Shown: positions 14,171 to 22,592 of the stretch, in pieces | How positions within the stretch are numbered: position 1 is the stretch's first letter | Layout of the letters: each line of letters begins with the position of its first letter | DNA from: Pseudomonadota bacterium | Lineage (GTDB): Bacteria; Pseudomonadota; Gammaproteobacteria; Steroidobacterales; Steroidobacteraceae | DNA length: 30,193 bases | Reading direction: 5' to 3' | NCBI GenBank assembly: GCA_023433515.1 | Contig: JAEZCN010000244.1 | Span: 1-30,193, forward strand | Position numbers and translations under genes: made by a program | The notes under the pieces: generated by a model | Seen by the model: only the letters and a program-made list of their open reading frames with translations | The model's database searches: none | What the model was told of the DNA's origin: nothing

Positions 14171-15793
14171 TCATCCGACGGAGCGCTGGTACTCCCGCTC
14201 CCGGTATTCGAACCAGTCGAAGTCCGCGGGGCGCGCGGTGCCCGAGACGTCCTGGCACGCCATGCCGACGAACGCGCCGGTGAAGTTGGGCGCGCCCGGC
14301 GTCGTCGCCTCGTCGGAGAGGATGCTCGCATCGAACAGCTCCGGCAGGAATTTCCAGTCGCCGTCGACGCGGTAGGCGAAACGCAGCCGCTCGAAGTCCA
14401 CGTCCACGCGCAGCTCGATGCGGCCCTTCGGGATCGGGATCGGGGTCGTGAACGCATCGGATTGCGGCGAGTCGGGAGTACACGTCATGACCCGCACGTG
14501 ACGTCCCACCGTCTCGTCGTGCGACACGTGCAGATAGTGGAACTTCGACGAGTTGTAGTAACAGACCAGGCCCGCGGCCTGCTGGTAGTGCTCGGGCTCG
14601 AACTCCATCGCCGTGATCGCCGTGTAGCAATGCGCCTGCTGGCGGCGCGCCACCAGCGACTGGCGGAACTGGCTGCCGATCGTTTCGCGGCCGAACAGCC
14701 GCAGGTACCCGGGACGTTCGCTCAGCGAGAACAGCTCCGCGGGATACGGCGAACGCAACCACTGGAAATGGATCGGCAGTTCCTTGCGATCGAAATTCTC
14801 GCGCGCCTGCGATTCCGGAAATGGCGCCTCGGGCAAGGTCGGCCGCGGCGTCTCGAGCTCGGGTGCGCCGCTGCCATCGCGGGTGCGCAGCCAGTCGTCG
14901 CTGCCCCAGACCATCTTCTGGATCGCGGTTTCGCGTCCGAGCACGCAGCGTCCACGGTTGTGCAGCGGCCGGCCGCATAGATAGACGGCATACGTGTCGC
15001 CGGCCTGCGTTTCCACGAGATCGCCATGGCCCGCGCGCTGCAGCGGCGCATCGGGCCGCTCGCGCGCGGTGATGATGTACTTGTCGGGATGCAGCTCGTA
15101 CGACCCGGTCAGCGAACGCGAGCGCGCCATCGTCATCGCGTGGCCCCAGCCCGTGCCGCCCTCGGCCGTGATCAGGTAGTACCAGCCGTTGCGCTTGTAG
15201 AGATGCGGCGCTTCGGTGAAGCCGATGGACGTGCCCGGGAAGATGTTCTTGCGCTCGCCGATCAGCTTGCGCTGCTCGTGCGAGTACTCCTGCAGCACGA
15301 TGCCATTGAAACGGTTACGGCCCGGGCGGTGATCCCAGAGCTGGTTCACCAGGTACTTGCGGCCATCGGTATCGTGGAACAGCGACGGATCGAAACCGCT
15401 GCTGTTGAGATACACGGCATCGGACCACTCGCCGTCGATGGTCGGACAGGTCACGAGGTAGTTGTGGAAGTCGCGCAGCGACGCGCCCGACGCGCCGCCG
15501 ACGGTGGTGCGGCCGTAACGCTTCACGTCCGTGTAGATGAGCCAGAAGAGCCCGTCGCTGTACGTGAGGCACGGCGCCCAGACGCCGCACGAATCCGGAT
15601 CGCCGAGCATGTCGAGCTGGCTCGGGCGGTTCAGCGGCCGCGTGAGCAGCCGCCAGTGCTCGAGGTCGCGCGAGTGGTGGATCTGCACGCCCGGGTACCA
15701 CTCGAACGTGGAGGTCGCGATGTAGTAGTCGTCGCCCACGCGCAAGATGGACGGATCGGGATTGAATCCCGTCAGGATCGGATTGCGGATCAT
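14171..15793 (-). CDS. Glycoside hydrolase family 43 beta-xylosidase / alpha-L-arabinofuranosidase
   Basis: A 540-residue GH43 enzyme cleaving xylo-oligosaccharides or arabinosyl side chains. The N-terminal five-blade propeller starts at GFNPDPSI with base Asp13. Asp135 in GFDPSLF is the pKa modulator and Glu194 in GFTEAPH the acid; the spacing closely matches the Selenomonas XynB/SXA enzyme (Asp14, Asp127, Glu186). STFEWYPGVQIHHS (28-41) is a strong signature of that subgroup. Residues from about 340 form the usual C-terminal beta-sandwich. There is no signal peptide, so it acts in the cytoplasm on imported oligosaccharides. The ATG at 15793 overlaps the TGA of the MFS gene (ATGA), tying hydrolysis to transport. 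I would call it beta-xylosidase-like; arabinofuranosidase activity is possible. Confidence 0.94.
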   Translation of the reverse strand: MIRNPILTGFNPDPSILRVGDDYYIATSTFEWYPGVQIHHSRDLEHWRLLTRPLNRPSQLDMLGDPDSCGVWAPCLTYSDGLFWLIYTDVKRYGRTTVGGASGASLRDFHNYLVTCPTIDGEWSDAVYLNSSGFDPSLFHDTDGRKYLVNQLWDHRPGRNRFNGIVLQEYSHEQRKLIGERKNIFPGTSIGFTEAPHLYKRNGWYYLITAEGGTGWGHAMTMARSRSLTGSYELHPDKYIITARERPDAPLQRAGHGDLVETQAGDTYAVYLCGRPLHNRGRCVLGRETAIQKMVWGSDDWLRTRDGSGAPELETPRPTLPEAPFPESQARENFDRKELPIHFQWLRSPYPAELFSLSERPGYLRLFGRETIGSQFRQSLVARRQQAHCYTAITAMEFEPEHYQQAAGLVCYYNSSKFHYLHVSHDETVGRHVRVMTCTPDSPQSDAFTTPIPIPKGRIELRVDVDFERLRFAYRVDGDWKFLPELFDASILSDEATTPGAPNFTGAFVGMACQDVSGTARPADFDWFEYREREYQRSVG

Positions 15794-17052
15794 GTCGTCT
15801 TGGGTTCTCTAACTACAGTCCAGAGCCAGATGGCGCCGAGGATGTCGAACAGGGCCAGCGCCACGAAGAACGGATCATAGCCGATGGTCTTCACGAGCCC
15901 ACCGACCACCAGCGTGAACAGGAGCACGCCCATGTTGCCGCAGAAGCCGGCAATACCCGCGACCGTCGCGACCTCGTTCTTGCGGAACAGGTCCGACGCC
16001 ATCGTGATGACCGTGATCGACAACGTCTGGTGCGCGAAGCCCCCGAGGCAAAGCAGCAGCAGCGCCAGGTACGGGCTTTGCACCTTCGCGACGAAGATCA
16101 TGCTGGTCATCAGCAACGCGCCGACGGTGAACGCGATGCGCCGCGCGTTGATGAGGCTGATGCCGCGCCGCTGCATCCAGTAGGCGATGGTGGGCCCGGT
16201 CATGGAGCCGAGGTCCGCGGTCAGGAACGGCATCCAGGCAAACAGGGCGAGCTGCTTGATGTCCCAGCCACGCTCGGTCGCGAGATACAGCGGCATCCAG
16301 AAGTTCAATGTGCCCCAGGTCGGATCCGCGAGCATGCGCGGTATCGCGATACCCCAGGTATTGCGCTGCTTGAGCAGGCTCCCGATCGAAGGCTTGGCAT
16401 CGACGGCCGCCAGGTGCGCTTCCTGGTTGGACTCGATGTACTCGCGTTCCTTCTCCGAGAGCGTCGGATGCTGCTTCGGCGAATAGTAGAACTTGAACCA
16501 CATCGCGACCCACACGAGCGCCGCGACGCCCGCGATGACGAACGCCAGGCGCCAGCTGTGGAACAGGATGGCCCAGGCCACGAGCGGCGCGGCCAGCATC
16601 GGACCGAACGAGGCGCCGATGTTGTAGAAGCCCGCGGCGAAACCGCGCTCCTTCGCCGGAAACCATTCGGCGACCGCTTTCATGCCACCCGGTTGCGCCG
16701 TTCCCTCGGCGAATCCCATGAGGCCGCGCATCACCGCCAGCATCTGCCAGTTCATCGCCGCGCCATGTAACGCCGTCAGCACCGCCCATGCCGCCGCGAA
16801 CAGACCGAAGCCGAGCTTCAGCCCGATGACATCCATGATGTATCCGGCGACGGGCTGCAGCAGCAGGCCGACCTGGAAGAACGCCGTGACCCAGGAATAT
16901 TCCTTTTCGGTGATACCCACGTCCGCGGTGAACGCGTCCTGGGTGATGACCACGCCGAGAATCGCGCGGGTGAGATAGTTGAAGACGGTGCCGATGGTGA
17001 TCAATCCGATCATCCACCACCGCATCGCCCAGATCTGGCGGATCAAAGCCAC
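15790..17052 (-). CDS. MFS transporter, ACS/ExuT-like (sugar or sugar-acid uptake)
   Basis: A 420-residue multi-pass inner-membrane protein with about 12 hydrophobic segments. RGLMGFAEGTAQPGGMKAVAEWFP and KERGFAAGFYNIGASFGP (about 110-150) are typical of the anion:cation symporter family that includes hexuronate carriers. The start is a GTG at 17052, well supported by AAGGGGGG five bases upstream. It is co-transcribed and translationally coupled to the downstream GH43 gene, so the cargo is probably xylose-containing oligosaccharide, aldouronate or a related sugar acid. The cargo is inference; the family is clear. Confidence 0.92.
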   Translation of the reverse strand: MALIRQIWAMRWWMIGLITIGTVFNYLTRAILGVVITQDAFTADVGITEKEYSWVTAFFQVGLLLQPVAGYIMDVIGLKLGFGLFAAAWAVLTALHGAAMNWQMLAVMRGLMGFAEGTAQPGGMKAVAEWFPAKERGFAAGFYNIGASFGPMLAAPLVAWAILFHSWRLAFVIAGVAALVWVAMWFKFYYSPKQHPTLSEKEREYIESNQEAHLAAVDAKPSIGSLLKQRNTWGIAIPRMLADPTWGTLNFWMPLYLATERGWDIKQLALFAWMPFLTADLGSMTGPTIAYWMQRRGISLINARRIAFTVGALLMTSMIFVAKVQSPYLALLLLCLGGFAHQTLSITVITMASDLFRKNEVATVAGIAGFCGNMGVLLFTLVVGGLVKTIGYDPFFVALALFDILGAIWLWTVVREPKTT

Positions 17053-17107
17053 AGATTCCCCCCTTGGAATACTCGCGTGTTTGTGACCGTTACCCTAGCA
17101 TTCCCGG
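17053..17107. promoter_or_regulatory. Short divergent promoter region (MFS / tannase)
   Basis: Only 55 bp separates the GTG of the MFS gene from the ATG of the esterase, so the two promoters must overlap or be shared. It holds the MFS Shine-Dalgarno (AAGGGGGG in minus-strand sense) and, in the same sense, two adjacent GGTNAC hexamers (GGTAACGGTCAC, about 17085-17096). No clear -10/-35 pair is visible. Confidence 0.4.
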
Positions 17108-18586
17108 ATGCGCAAAGTCTCCCTGCACGCCTCGGCGTACTTATTCTTCTATATCGTTCTCGCCATCGGTGCGTCATCACACGCCAGAGCAGCGCAGCCC
17201 TGCGCATCGCTCGCGAAATTCTCGATGCCCGAACATCGCGTGGTCGTTCGCGCAGCGAAGCGGGTCCCCGCGTCTGCGCCTGGTGTCACGCCCGCGCTGC
17301 CCGAGCACTGTCGCGTCGACGGCGTGATCGACGAGCGCACGGGCCGTGACGGCAAGCCGTATGGCATCGGATTCGCCGTGGCGTTGCCCACGGACTGGAA
17401 CGGACGCTTCCTCTTCCAGGGCGGCGGCGGATTGAACGGCAGCGTGCAACCGCCCGTCGGCGGCGGCTACGCGGGCGAACGTTCCGCCCTCTTGCGCGGC
17501 TTCGCGGTCGCGAGCACGGACTCCGGACACCAGGCCACCGGTTTCGACGGCAGCTTCTTCCGCGACCAGCAGGCCGCGCTGAATTTCCTGTACCAGGCCG
17601 TGGCCGAAGTCACCGTCGTCGCCAAGGCCATCGTCCGGCAGCACTACGGAAAACCGCAGCAGCACGCCTACTTCGTCGGCTGCTCCACGGGCGGCCGCGA
17701 GGCGATGATGATGTCGCAGCGCTTCCCTGACTACTACGAGGGCATCGTCGCGGTCGCGCCCGCCGCGCGCACCAGCTTCTCGAACCTCGGGCTGCGCCAC
17801 GCGACCGTGGCGCTGAACGCGGCGGGACGCCTGGACGAAGCCGAGCGCAAACTCGTCGTCGATGGCGTGCTCGAGCGCTGCGACGCGCTCGACGGGAGCA
17901 GGGACGGACTGATCTTCGCGCCTCACAAGTGCGATTTCGATCCCGGCACGCTCGCACTGCCGCCCGCCAAGGTGGCCGCGGTCCGCACGGTGATGCAGGG
18001 GCCGCGCACCGCGGCCGGCCGGCAGGTTTATCCCGGATATTTCTGGGACACCGGCATCGCGAACACGCAGGGCCTTCCCGGAATCCTGGTCGGTCCCGTC
18101 ATTCCCGAGGGCGCCCCCGTCGGCGCGACTTTCGACGTGGATGCCGCCGCGGCCGAGGCGATGGACGCGCGCGCGATGGTGGGCGACACGAGCGACTGGA
18201 CCAACCTCAGCACGTTCCGCGGCCAGGGTGGCAAGCTGGTCTTCGCGCACGGCGTGAGCGACCCGTGGTTCTCCGCGCAGGAGAGCGTGCGGTATTACGA
18301 AGAGCTCGGCCGCGACAATGCCGAAGCGCCGCTGCGCGACTGGAGCCGGCTGTTCCTCGTGCCCGGCATGGGTCATTGCGGCGGCGGCGCGCGCACGCTC
18401 GACCGGATCGATCTGCTGAGCGCGGTCGTCGACTGGGTCGAAAATGGCCGCGCGCCGGAGCGCGTGATCGCCACGGGCGCCTCCGCGCCGGGCGAGAGCC
18501 GCCCGCTGTGCCCTCATCCGGCGTACGCGAAGTACTCCGGTTCGGGCGATGCGCGCGACGCGGCTAACTACAACTGCGCGGAATAA
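17108..18586 (+). CDS. Tannase/feruloyl esterase family hydrolase
   Basis: A 492-residue secreted esterase of the PF07519 family, which cleaves ester bonds of gallic, ferulic or similar phenolic acids (or MHET in specialised members). The N-terminal hydrophobic stretch (about 9-29) is a signal peptide ending near ARA. The family's CS-D-HC motif is visible: Cys192-Ser193 in GCSTGG, Asp385 in HGVSDPWF, and His423-Cys424 in GMGHCGG. The two cysteines would join Ser and His by a disulfide. CDALDGSRDGLI (about 258-269) is the conserved calcium-loop region. It is divergent from the MFS/GH43 pair, which fits release of phenolic acids from feruloylated xylan. The exact acyl group is not determinable. 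Confidence 0.92.
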   Translation: MRKVSLHASAYLFFYIVLAIGASSHARAAQPCASLAKFSMPEHRVVVRAAKRVPASAPGVTPALPEHCRVDGVIDERTGRDGKPYGIGFAVALPTDWNGRFLFQGGGGLNGSVQPPVGGGYAGERSALLRGFAVASTDSGHQATGFDGSFFRDQQAALNFLYQAVAEVTVVAKAIVRQHYGKPQQHAYFVGCSTGGREAMMMSQRFPDYYEGIVAVAPAARTSFSNLGLRHATVALNAAGRLDEAERKLVVDGVLERCDALDGSRDGLIFAPHKCDFDPGTLALPPAKVAAVRTVMQGPRTAAGRQVYPGYFWDTGIANTQGLPGILVGPVIPEGAPVGATFDVDAAAAEAMDARAMVGDTSDWTNLSTFRGQGGKLVFAHGVSDPWFSAQESVRYYEELGRDNAEAPLRDWSRLFLVPGMGHCGGGARTLDRIDLLSAVVDWVENGRAPERVIATGASAPGESRPLCPHPAYAKYSGSGDARDAANYNCAE

Positions 18587-18592
18587 GTACCG

Positions 18593-19564
18593 CTAGCGGG
18601 CATCCGCGGCCCATCCCGCGGGCGAGTCGTTGTAGTTCATGCTGGTGTGTGCCGAGGCGATGCCGATGTCGAAGCCGCGCGCCAGCACGACCTGCACGAC
18701 GTCGAGCTCCATGTACGAAGGTTCGGCGTCGAGCGCGGCCTTCGCCAGCTGCTTCGCCAGCGCCGGATCCTGGACCCGCGGCTCGGCGATGTACGCCGTG
18801 ACCTGTAGATAGGTCGAATTCGCGCCGCCGCCGATCGTCTCGCCCTTGTTGACGGTGGCGACGACGACTCCCGGCACCGCGTTCACCGCCTTGTAGGCCT
18901 GCATCAACGAGGCGAAGAGCTCGGAGTTGGCGGCGAAATTCATCGTGAAGTACGGCATGACCGCCGCCGCGACGAGGACGACGCCGACGACGACCTTGTG
19001 CACGCCCCACACCGGCGCCGGCGCGACCGCGCCTTCCGCCGGCACCCTGACCACGTACGAGCCGACGACCAGGTCGTGCAGCGACTGCCGGGTCGACCGG
19101 TTGAAGATATATAGATAGACGATCGCCAGTCCCAGACCGAACACGCCCAGCGAAAGCAGGTACATGAGCGGCGAGGACACGAACTCGGGTGGAAACGCCG
19201 CGCCGTTCAGGAACCACGGGATCCCGAGCACGGTGAACCGCAGCAGCGACTTGTGAACCGGCAGCGTGGCGCCGTCGGCGCCCACTACCTTGATGTCCAC
19301 GAGTCGCTTGCCGACGGTCTGCCCACCACACGGTTTCGAGTTCATGATCCCGAAGTACGCCAACGCGATCGCGAAACCGACCAGGCGGCCCCATACCCCG
19401 AGCCTCGCGAACGTGTCGTAGAGAACGAGGCCCAGTCCGGCACCGACCAGGCCGATCAGGATCACGTCGATCGCGAGCGCGCCCAGCCGCCTCCAGAATC
19501 CGGAGATCTCGCCCGGGTCGGCGGCCGCGTCGATGGCCGCCTCGGAAGTCAGCTGGGTATTCAT
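18593..19564 (-). CDS. RDD family integral membrane protein with C-terminal soluble domain
   Basis: A 323-residue inner-membrane protein. The RDD core begins at GFWRRLGALAIDVI (22-35), with helices at about 30-50, 62-74 and 133-154 and the conserved GQTVGKRLVDIKV (81-93). SLHDLVVGSYVV (161-172) closes the domain. A further helix (about 189-204) leads to a roughly 120-residue soluble tail of unknown function (SELFASLMQAYKAVNAVPG...). RDD proteins have been linked to transport in some cases; function here is unknown. GGGAGAAG upstream supports the ATG at 19564. It is convergent with the tannase gene and lies just downstream of the ester-hydrolase gene on the same strand. Confidence 0.88.
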   Translation of the reverse strand: MNTQLTSEAAIDAAADPGEISGFWRRLGALAIDVILIGLVGAGLGLVLYDTFARLGVWGRLVGFAIALAYFGIMNSKPCGGQTVGKRLVDIKVVGADGATLPVHKSLLRFTVLGIPWFLNGAAFPPEFVSSPLMYLLSLGVFGLGLAIVYLYIFNRSTRQSLHDLVVGSYVVRVPAEGAVAPAPVWGVHKVVVGVVLVAAAVMPYFTMNFAANSELFASLMQAYKAVNAVPGVVVATVNKGETIGGGANSTYLQVTAYIAEPRVQDPALAKQLAKAALDAEPSYMELDVVQVVLARGFDIGIASAHTSMNYNDSPAGWAADAR

Positions 19565-19610
19565 TGTTCTTCTTCTCCCCTCTCCCCGACTGCCCGGAGT
19601 CTAACTGGAC

Positions 19611-21503
19611 TCAGGGAGCCACGGGTAACACCACCGCGCTGGGCGTCGCACCGCCAAACCACACGCTCTGCGTCGCCTTTTTGTAGTCGCCGGGCTTTGC
19701 GTGGAAGATGTTCTCGACGTAGGTCTGCGGGTTGCGGTCGTAGAGCGGGAACAACGTCGACTGCACCTGCACCATGATCCGGTGGCCCGGCAGGAAGACG
19801 TGGTCCACGTCCGGCAGCTTCCACGTGTAACGCTCCACCTTGTCGGGCTCGAGCGGCGCGGGCTGCGCGAAACTCTCGTGATAACGTCCGCGGAAGATCT
19901 CGATGCCGACCGGCAGCTCGAATCCCGCCATCGACGGCTTCGCGCCCTGCGAGGCGGGCTCGGGCACGTCGTTCGGATACACGTCGATGAGCTTCACGAC
20001 CCAGTCGCTGTCGGTTCCGGTCGTGGACGCGAACAATTCGACTTCGGGCGCGCCCATGAGGTGCACCGCCTTCTCGAGCGGCGCGCTGGTCCACACCGCG
20101 ACGTCCGGCCGCCCGGTCACGAAACGCTGGTCGTGCACGAGCCACGGCTTCCACTGCGTCGCATCGCTCATGTCGATCGGCCGCGGCAGGAACGGCACGG
20201 GCTTCGCCGGATCGCTCACGTATTCCTCGCGCCCGGCCGCCTTCGGCTTCTCGAACGTCGCGACTCCGTTCGCGGCGAGGTAGATAGGCTTGGGCGCGCC
20301 CATCGGCCAGCGCGGCGATACGTTCCACTGGTTGGCGCCGGTCGCGTACGTGAGCACGGGCGGCGTCTTCGGATCCGGAGCGCCCTTCAGGTGATGATCG
20401 AAGAACGGCTTCGCGTACTTCACGCGCCACTCGAGCGCGGTGTCGCCGGTGAAGGTGAGCTGGCCGAGGTCGTAGCCGTAGTGGTTGAAGCCCGAGTGGC
20501 GCCACGGGCCGATCACCAGAGACACCTTGTCGTTGTTCGTGTCCTTGGGTTCGAGCGCGCGGTACACGGCGGGTGCGCCGTAGCTGTCTTCCTGGTCCCA
20601 CTGGCCGACGACGATCATCGTGGGCACGGTGTGCGGCCGCGCCGCCAGCCACTTGTCGACCGCCTGCAGCGACCAGAACTCCGTGTACGCCGGATTCTCG
20701 AGGAACTTGCGGATGCCGGGCACGTGTCCCGCGCCCATCTTGTTCACGAAATCCCCGACCGAGCCGGCTTCGAGATAAGTCGTGTAATCGTCGCCTCCCC
20801 CGAGCGCGAATCCGCCGCCGCCTCGGCCCTTGTTGAGTCCGAGGTACAGCGGAAAGCCGATGGAATTGATGCGGAACGCGCCGTAGTGGAACCAGTCGTC
20901 GCCCATCCACCCATCCACCATCGGGCTCTGTGCGATCACCGCCTTGAGTGCCGGGTGGGGGTTGATCAGCGTCATCAACGCCGTGAACCCGAGGTAACTC
21001 GAACCGATGGCGCCGACGTTGCCGTTCGCCTCAGGCGTGTTCTTCACGAGCCACTCGATGGTGTCGTACGCGTCGGTCGACTCGTCGATGCCGGTGTCGT
21101 TGAGCGGTCCCACGAGCGGCCGGTTCAGGACCCAGGTGCCCTCGGATTTGTACATGCCGCGGATGTCCTGGTACACGCGGATGTATCCATCCTCGGCGAA
21201 CTCGGCATCCATGATCTCGAGGATGTCGACGATGCGCTGACTGGCTACCCGGCTCGTCGCGCGGGTCGCGTTGTACGGCGTGCGCGAGAGCAGGATCGGC
21301 GCGTTCTTCGTCCCCTTCTTCATGACGACGACGGTGTAGAGCTTCACGCCGTCGCGCATCGGCACCATCAGCTCCCGGCGGACGTAGTCGGCCGAGGGCA
21401 GTACCTGTTCGTATTTTTCGACCACGTCCGGGGTCATGGGCGTGACCGGAGGCGGGGTCTGGGCGATGACGCTTGCGCAGAACAGAGCGAGGAGGTATTT
21501 CAT
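19611..21503 (-). CDS. Alpha-amino-acid ester hydrolase (CocE/NonD family, PF02129)
   Basis: A 630-residue serine hydrolase, periplasmic by its short signal peptide (MKYLLALFCASVIAQ). These enzymes hydrolyse or transfer alpha-amino acyl esters and can acylate beta-lactam nuclei. The triad is Ser169 in GSSYLG, Asp303 in GQWDQED and His336 in GPWRHSG. The carboxylate cluster that binds the substrate ammonium group is also present: Asp203 in GDDWFHYG, Glu305 and Asp306. Its spacing matches the Acetobacter turbidans enzyme closely. The C-terminal jelly-roll domain follows from about 425. The start at 21503 is preferred over a 27-residue in-frame extension because the signal peptide begins there; no Shine-Dalgarno is visible. 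The natural substrate in this organism is unknown. Confidence 0.92.
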   Translation of the reverse strand: MKYLLALFCASVIAQTPPPVTPMTPDVVEKYEQVLPSADYVRRELMVPMRDGVKLYTVVVMKKGTKNAPILLSRTPYNATRATSRVASQRIVDILEIMDAEFAEDGYIRVYQDIRGMYKSEGTWVLNRPLVGPLNDTGIDESTDAYDTIEWLVKNTPEANGNVGAIGSSYLGFTALMTLINPHPALKAVIAQSPMVDGWMGDDWFHYGAFRINSIGFPLYLGLNKGRGGGGFALGGGDDYTTYLEAGSVGDFVNKMGAGHVPGIRKFLENPAYTEFWSLQAVDKWLAARPHTVPTMIVVGQWDQEDSYGAPAVYRALEPKDTNNDKVSLVIGPWRHSGFNHYGYDLGQLTFTGDTALEWRVKYAKPFFDHHLKGAPDPKTPPVLTYATGANQWNVSPRWPMGAPKPIYLAANGVATFEKPKAAGREEYVSDPAKPVPFLPRPIDMSDATQWKPWLVHDQRFVTGRPDVAVWTSAPLEKAVHLMGAPEVELFASTTGTDSDWVVKLIDVYPNDVPEPASQGAKPSMAGFELPVGIEIFRGRYHESFAQPAPLEPDKVERYTWKLPDVDHVFLPGHRIMVQVQSTLFPLYDRNPQTYVENIFHAKPGDYKKATQSVWFGGATPSAVVLPVAP

Positions 21504-21511
21504 GGCCCGAA

Positions 21512-21541
21512 AGGCTACGAGTCCGCGGGTCACCGGTTCAA
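21512..21541 (-). promoter_or_regulatory. Candidate sigma-70 promoter of the ester-hydrolase gene
   Basis: On the minus strand, TTGAAC (21541-21536) and TAGCCT (21517-21512) are separated by 18 bp. The -10 ends only eight bases before the ATG at 21503, so a transcript from it would have almost no leader. This agrees with the missing Shine-Dalgarno. The -10 match is poor. Confidence 0.25.
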
Positions 21542-21583
21542 CAGGTAAACTCGCAAACCAGACCCTTCTCAGGGAGACGAACA

Positions 21584-22156
21584 ATGAACGTGTCGAAGGC
21601 GATCCTGACGGCAGCGCTGCTCGCGTTCGGTTGCACTGGCGCCCTTGCGCAGATTTCGTCGAGCCACCCGATAGTCAACAATGGCGCCGGCAACGCGGCC
21701 GGCAACGGCCCTCATCAACTCACGAACGAAGCGACCTCGAAAACCGGCACGATCATCCGCAAGGATCTCGTGTGGAATTCGAAGATCCCGCTCAACAAGA
21801 AATATGGCGAATTCACGCCCGAGGAAAGGGCTGAGCTGCACGCGCTGTACGAGTCGATGCCGCCCGGCGACGAGCCGCCGTTCCCGGTCCAGGGGCTGAA
21901 GCCGATCTTCAACAGCATCAAGAAGGGTCAGCAGATCGTGAAGGCGCGCGGCACGCTGAACCTGGTCGTGACGGTCGGACCGGACGGCAAGGCGACGGAA
22001 GTGGCGGACATGGGCGGCGTCGGCGGCGTCAACGCGAGCGAGATGGTGAACTACGCGGGCTCGGTGCTCCTGATGGCGAAGTACAAGCCCGCGATCTGCG
22101 GCGGCAAGCCGTGCAAGTCCCAGTTCCCGTTCGTGCTCGACCTGAAGATGCGCTGA
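21584..22156 (+). CDS. Secreted protein with TonB-C-like C-terminal domain
   Basis: A 190-residue exported protein. The signal peptide is MNVSKAILTAALLAFGCTGALAQ; GGGAG eight bases before the ATG supports the start. The middle (FTPEERAELHALYESMPPGDEPPFP) is charged and probably helical. From about 115 the pattern of conserved strands LNLVVTVGPDGKATEV ... AGSVLLMAKYKPAICGGKPCKSQFPFVLDL resembles the C-terminal domain of energy-transducing TonB proteins. It lacks the long Pro-rich linker and the retained N-terminal membrane anchor of true TonB. The Cys pair in CGGKPC may form a disulfide. It is divergent from the ester hydrolase and ends directly against the convergent next gene. Role unknown; a periplasmic TonB-C-like binding module is plausible. 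Confidence 0.82.
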   Translation: MNVSKAILTAALLAFGCTGALAQISSSHPIVNNGAGNAAGNGPHQLTNEATSKTGTIIRKDLVWNSKIPLNKKYGEFTPEERAELHALYESMPPGDEPPFPVQGLKPIFNSIKKGQQIVKARGTLNLVVTVGPDGKATEVADMGGVGGVNASEMVNYAGSVLLMAKYKPAICGGKPCKSQFPFVLDLKMR

Positions 22157-22552
22157 CTACCGGGCTCGACCGCCGACCGGAACGCGCTCGCGAATCCAGT
22201 TCATCGCGCTATCCATGTCGGTGAAGATCGCAGCCAGTGCGCCGCGGTTGTGCATCACGTCGTGAAAAAAGCCGCTGAGCATTTCCTGGCGCGCCACGAA
22301 GGCGACATAGAAACCGTACTGGTTCAGCGAGGCTGCATCCATGCCGGCGCGAAATTGCTGGAACGTATCCAGCTCGACGTCCAGCTCGCGCGCGTCGATG
22401 ACGGCCCCCTGGCACTTGTCCTCCCGGCAGGCATCGATGAGCGGATCGAAGACATTCGCGCGCGCCTCGAGGCGTTCCTTGGGATAGGTGCCCGCAAGCG
22501 TCACGCGTAGCAAGTTGCCTTCGACGCGGAAGTCCCGTTCATACTTTTTCAT
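22157..22552 (-). CDS. Hypothetical protein, possible STAS/SpoIIAA-like fold
   Basis: A 131-residue soluble protein if it starts at the ATG at 22552; an ATG nine bases earlier is equally possible because neither has a clear Shine-Dalgarno. The pattern of strand (LLRVTLAGTYP), central strand (GAVIDARELDVEL), FYVAFVA strand and the final FTDMDSAMNWIRERV helix recalls SpoIIAA-like/STAS proteins, which often end in such an A-x-x-W-I/L helix. No catalytic motif is visible. Its stop codon abuts that of the TonB-C-like gene with no bases between them. It is 40 bp from the next same-strand gene upstream, so co-transcription is possible. The fold is a guess. Confidence 0.7.
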   Translation of the reverse strand: MKKYERDFRVEGNLLRVTLAGTYPKERLEARANVFDPLIDACREDKCQGAVIDARELDVELDTFQQFRAGMDAASLNQYGFYVAFVARQEMLSGFFHDVMHNRGALAAIFTDMDSAMNWIRERVPVGGRAR

Positions 22553-22592
22553 GCGGCGCATGCTACGCCGAAGCGGCCCGTAAGGGCTCGGG

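Noticed and set aside
14163..14177. CGGATG/CATCCG hairpin between hydrolase and GH43 stops
   Set aside because: A 6-bp stem with a 3-nt loop and no U-run; could be weak bidirectional termination but not supportable.
18590..18599. CCGCTAGCGG palindrome between convergent stops
   Set aside because: Only 10 bp with no loop or T-tract; too short to claim as a terminator.
19701..21548. Plus-strand open frame of 615 codons opposite the ester hydrolase
   Set aside because: The minus strand encodes a protein with full catalytic signatures; the plus frame has no recognisable motif and low-complexity charged composition.
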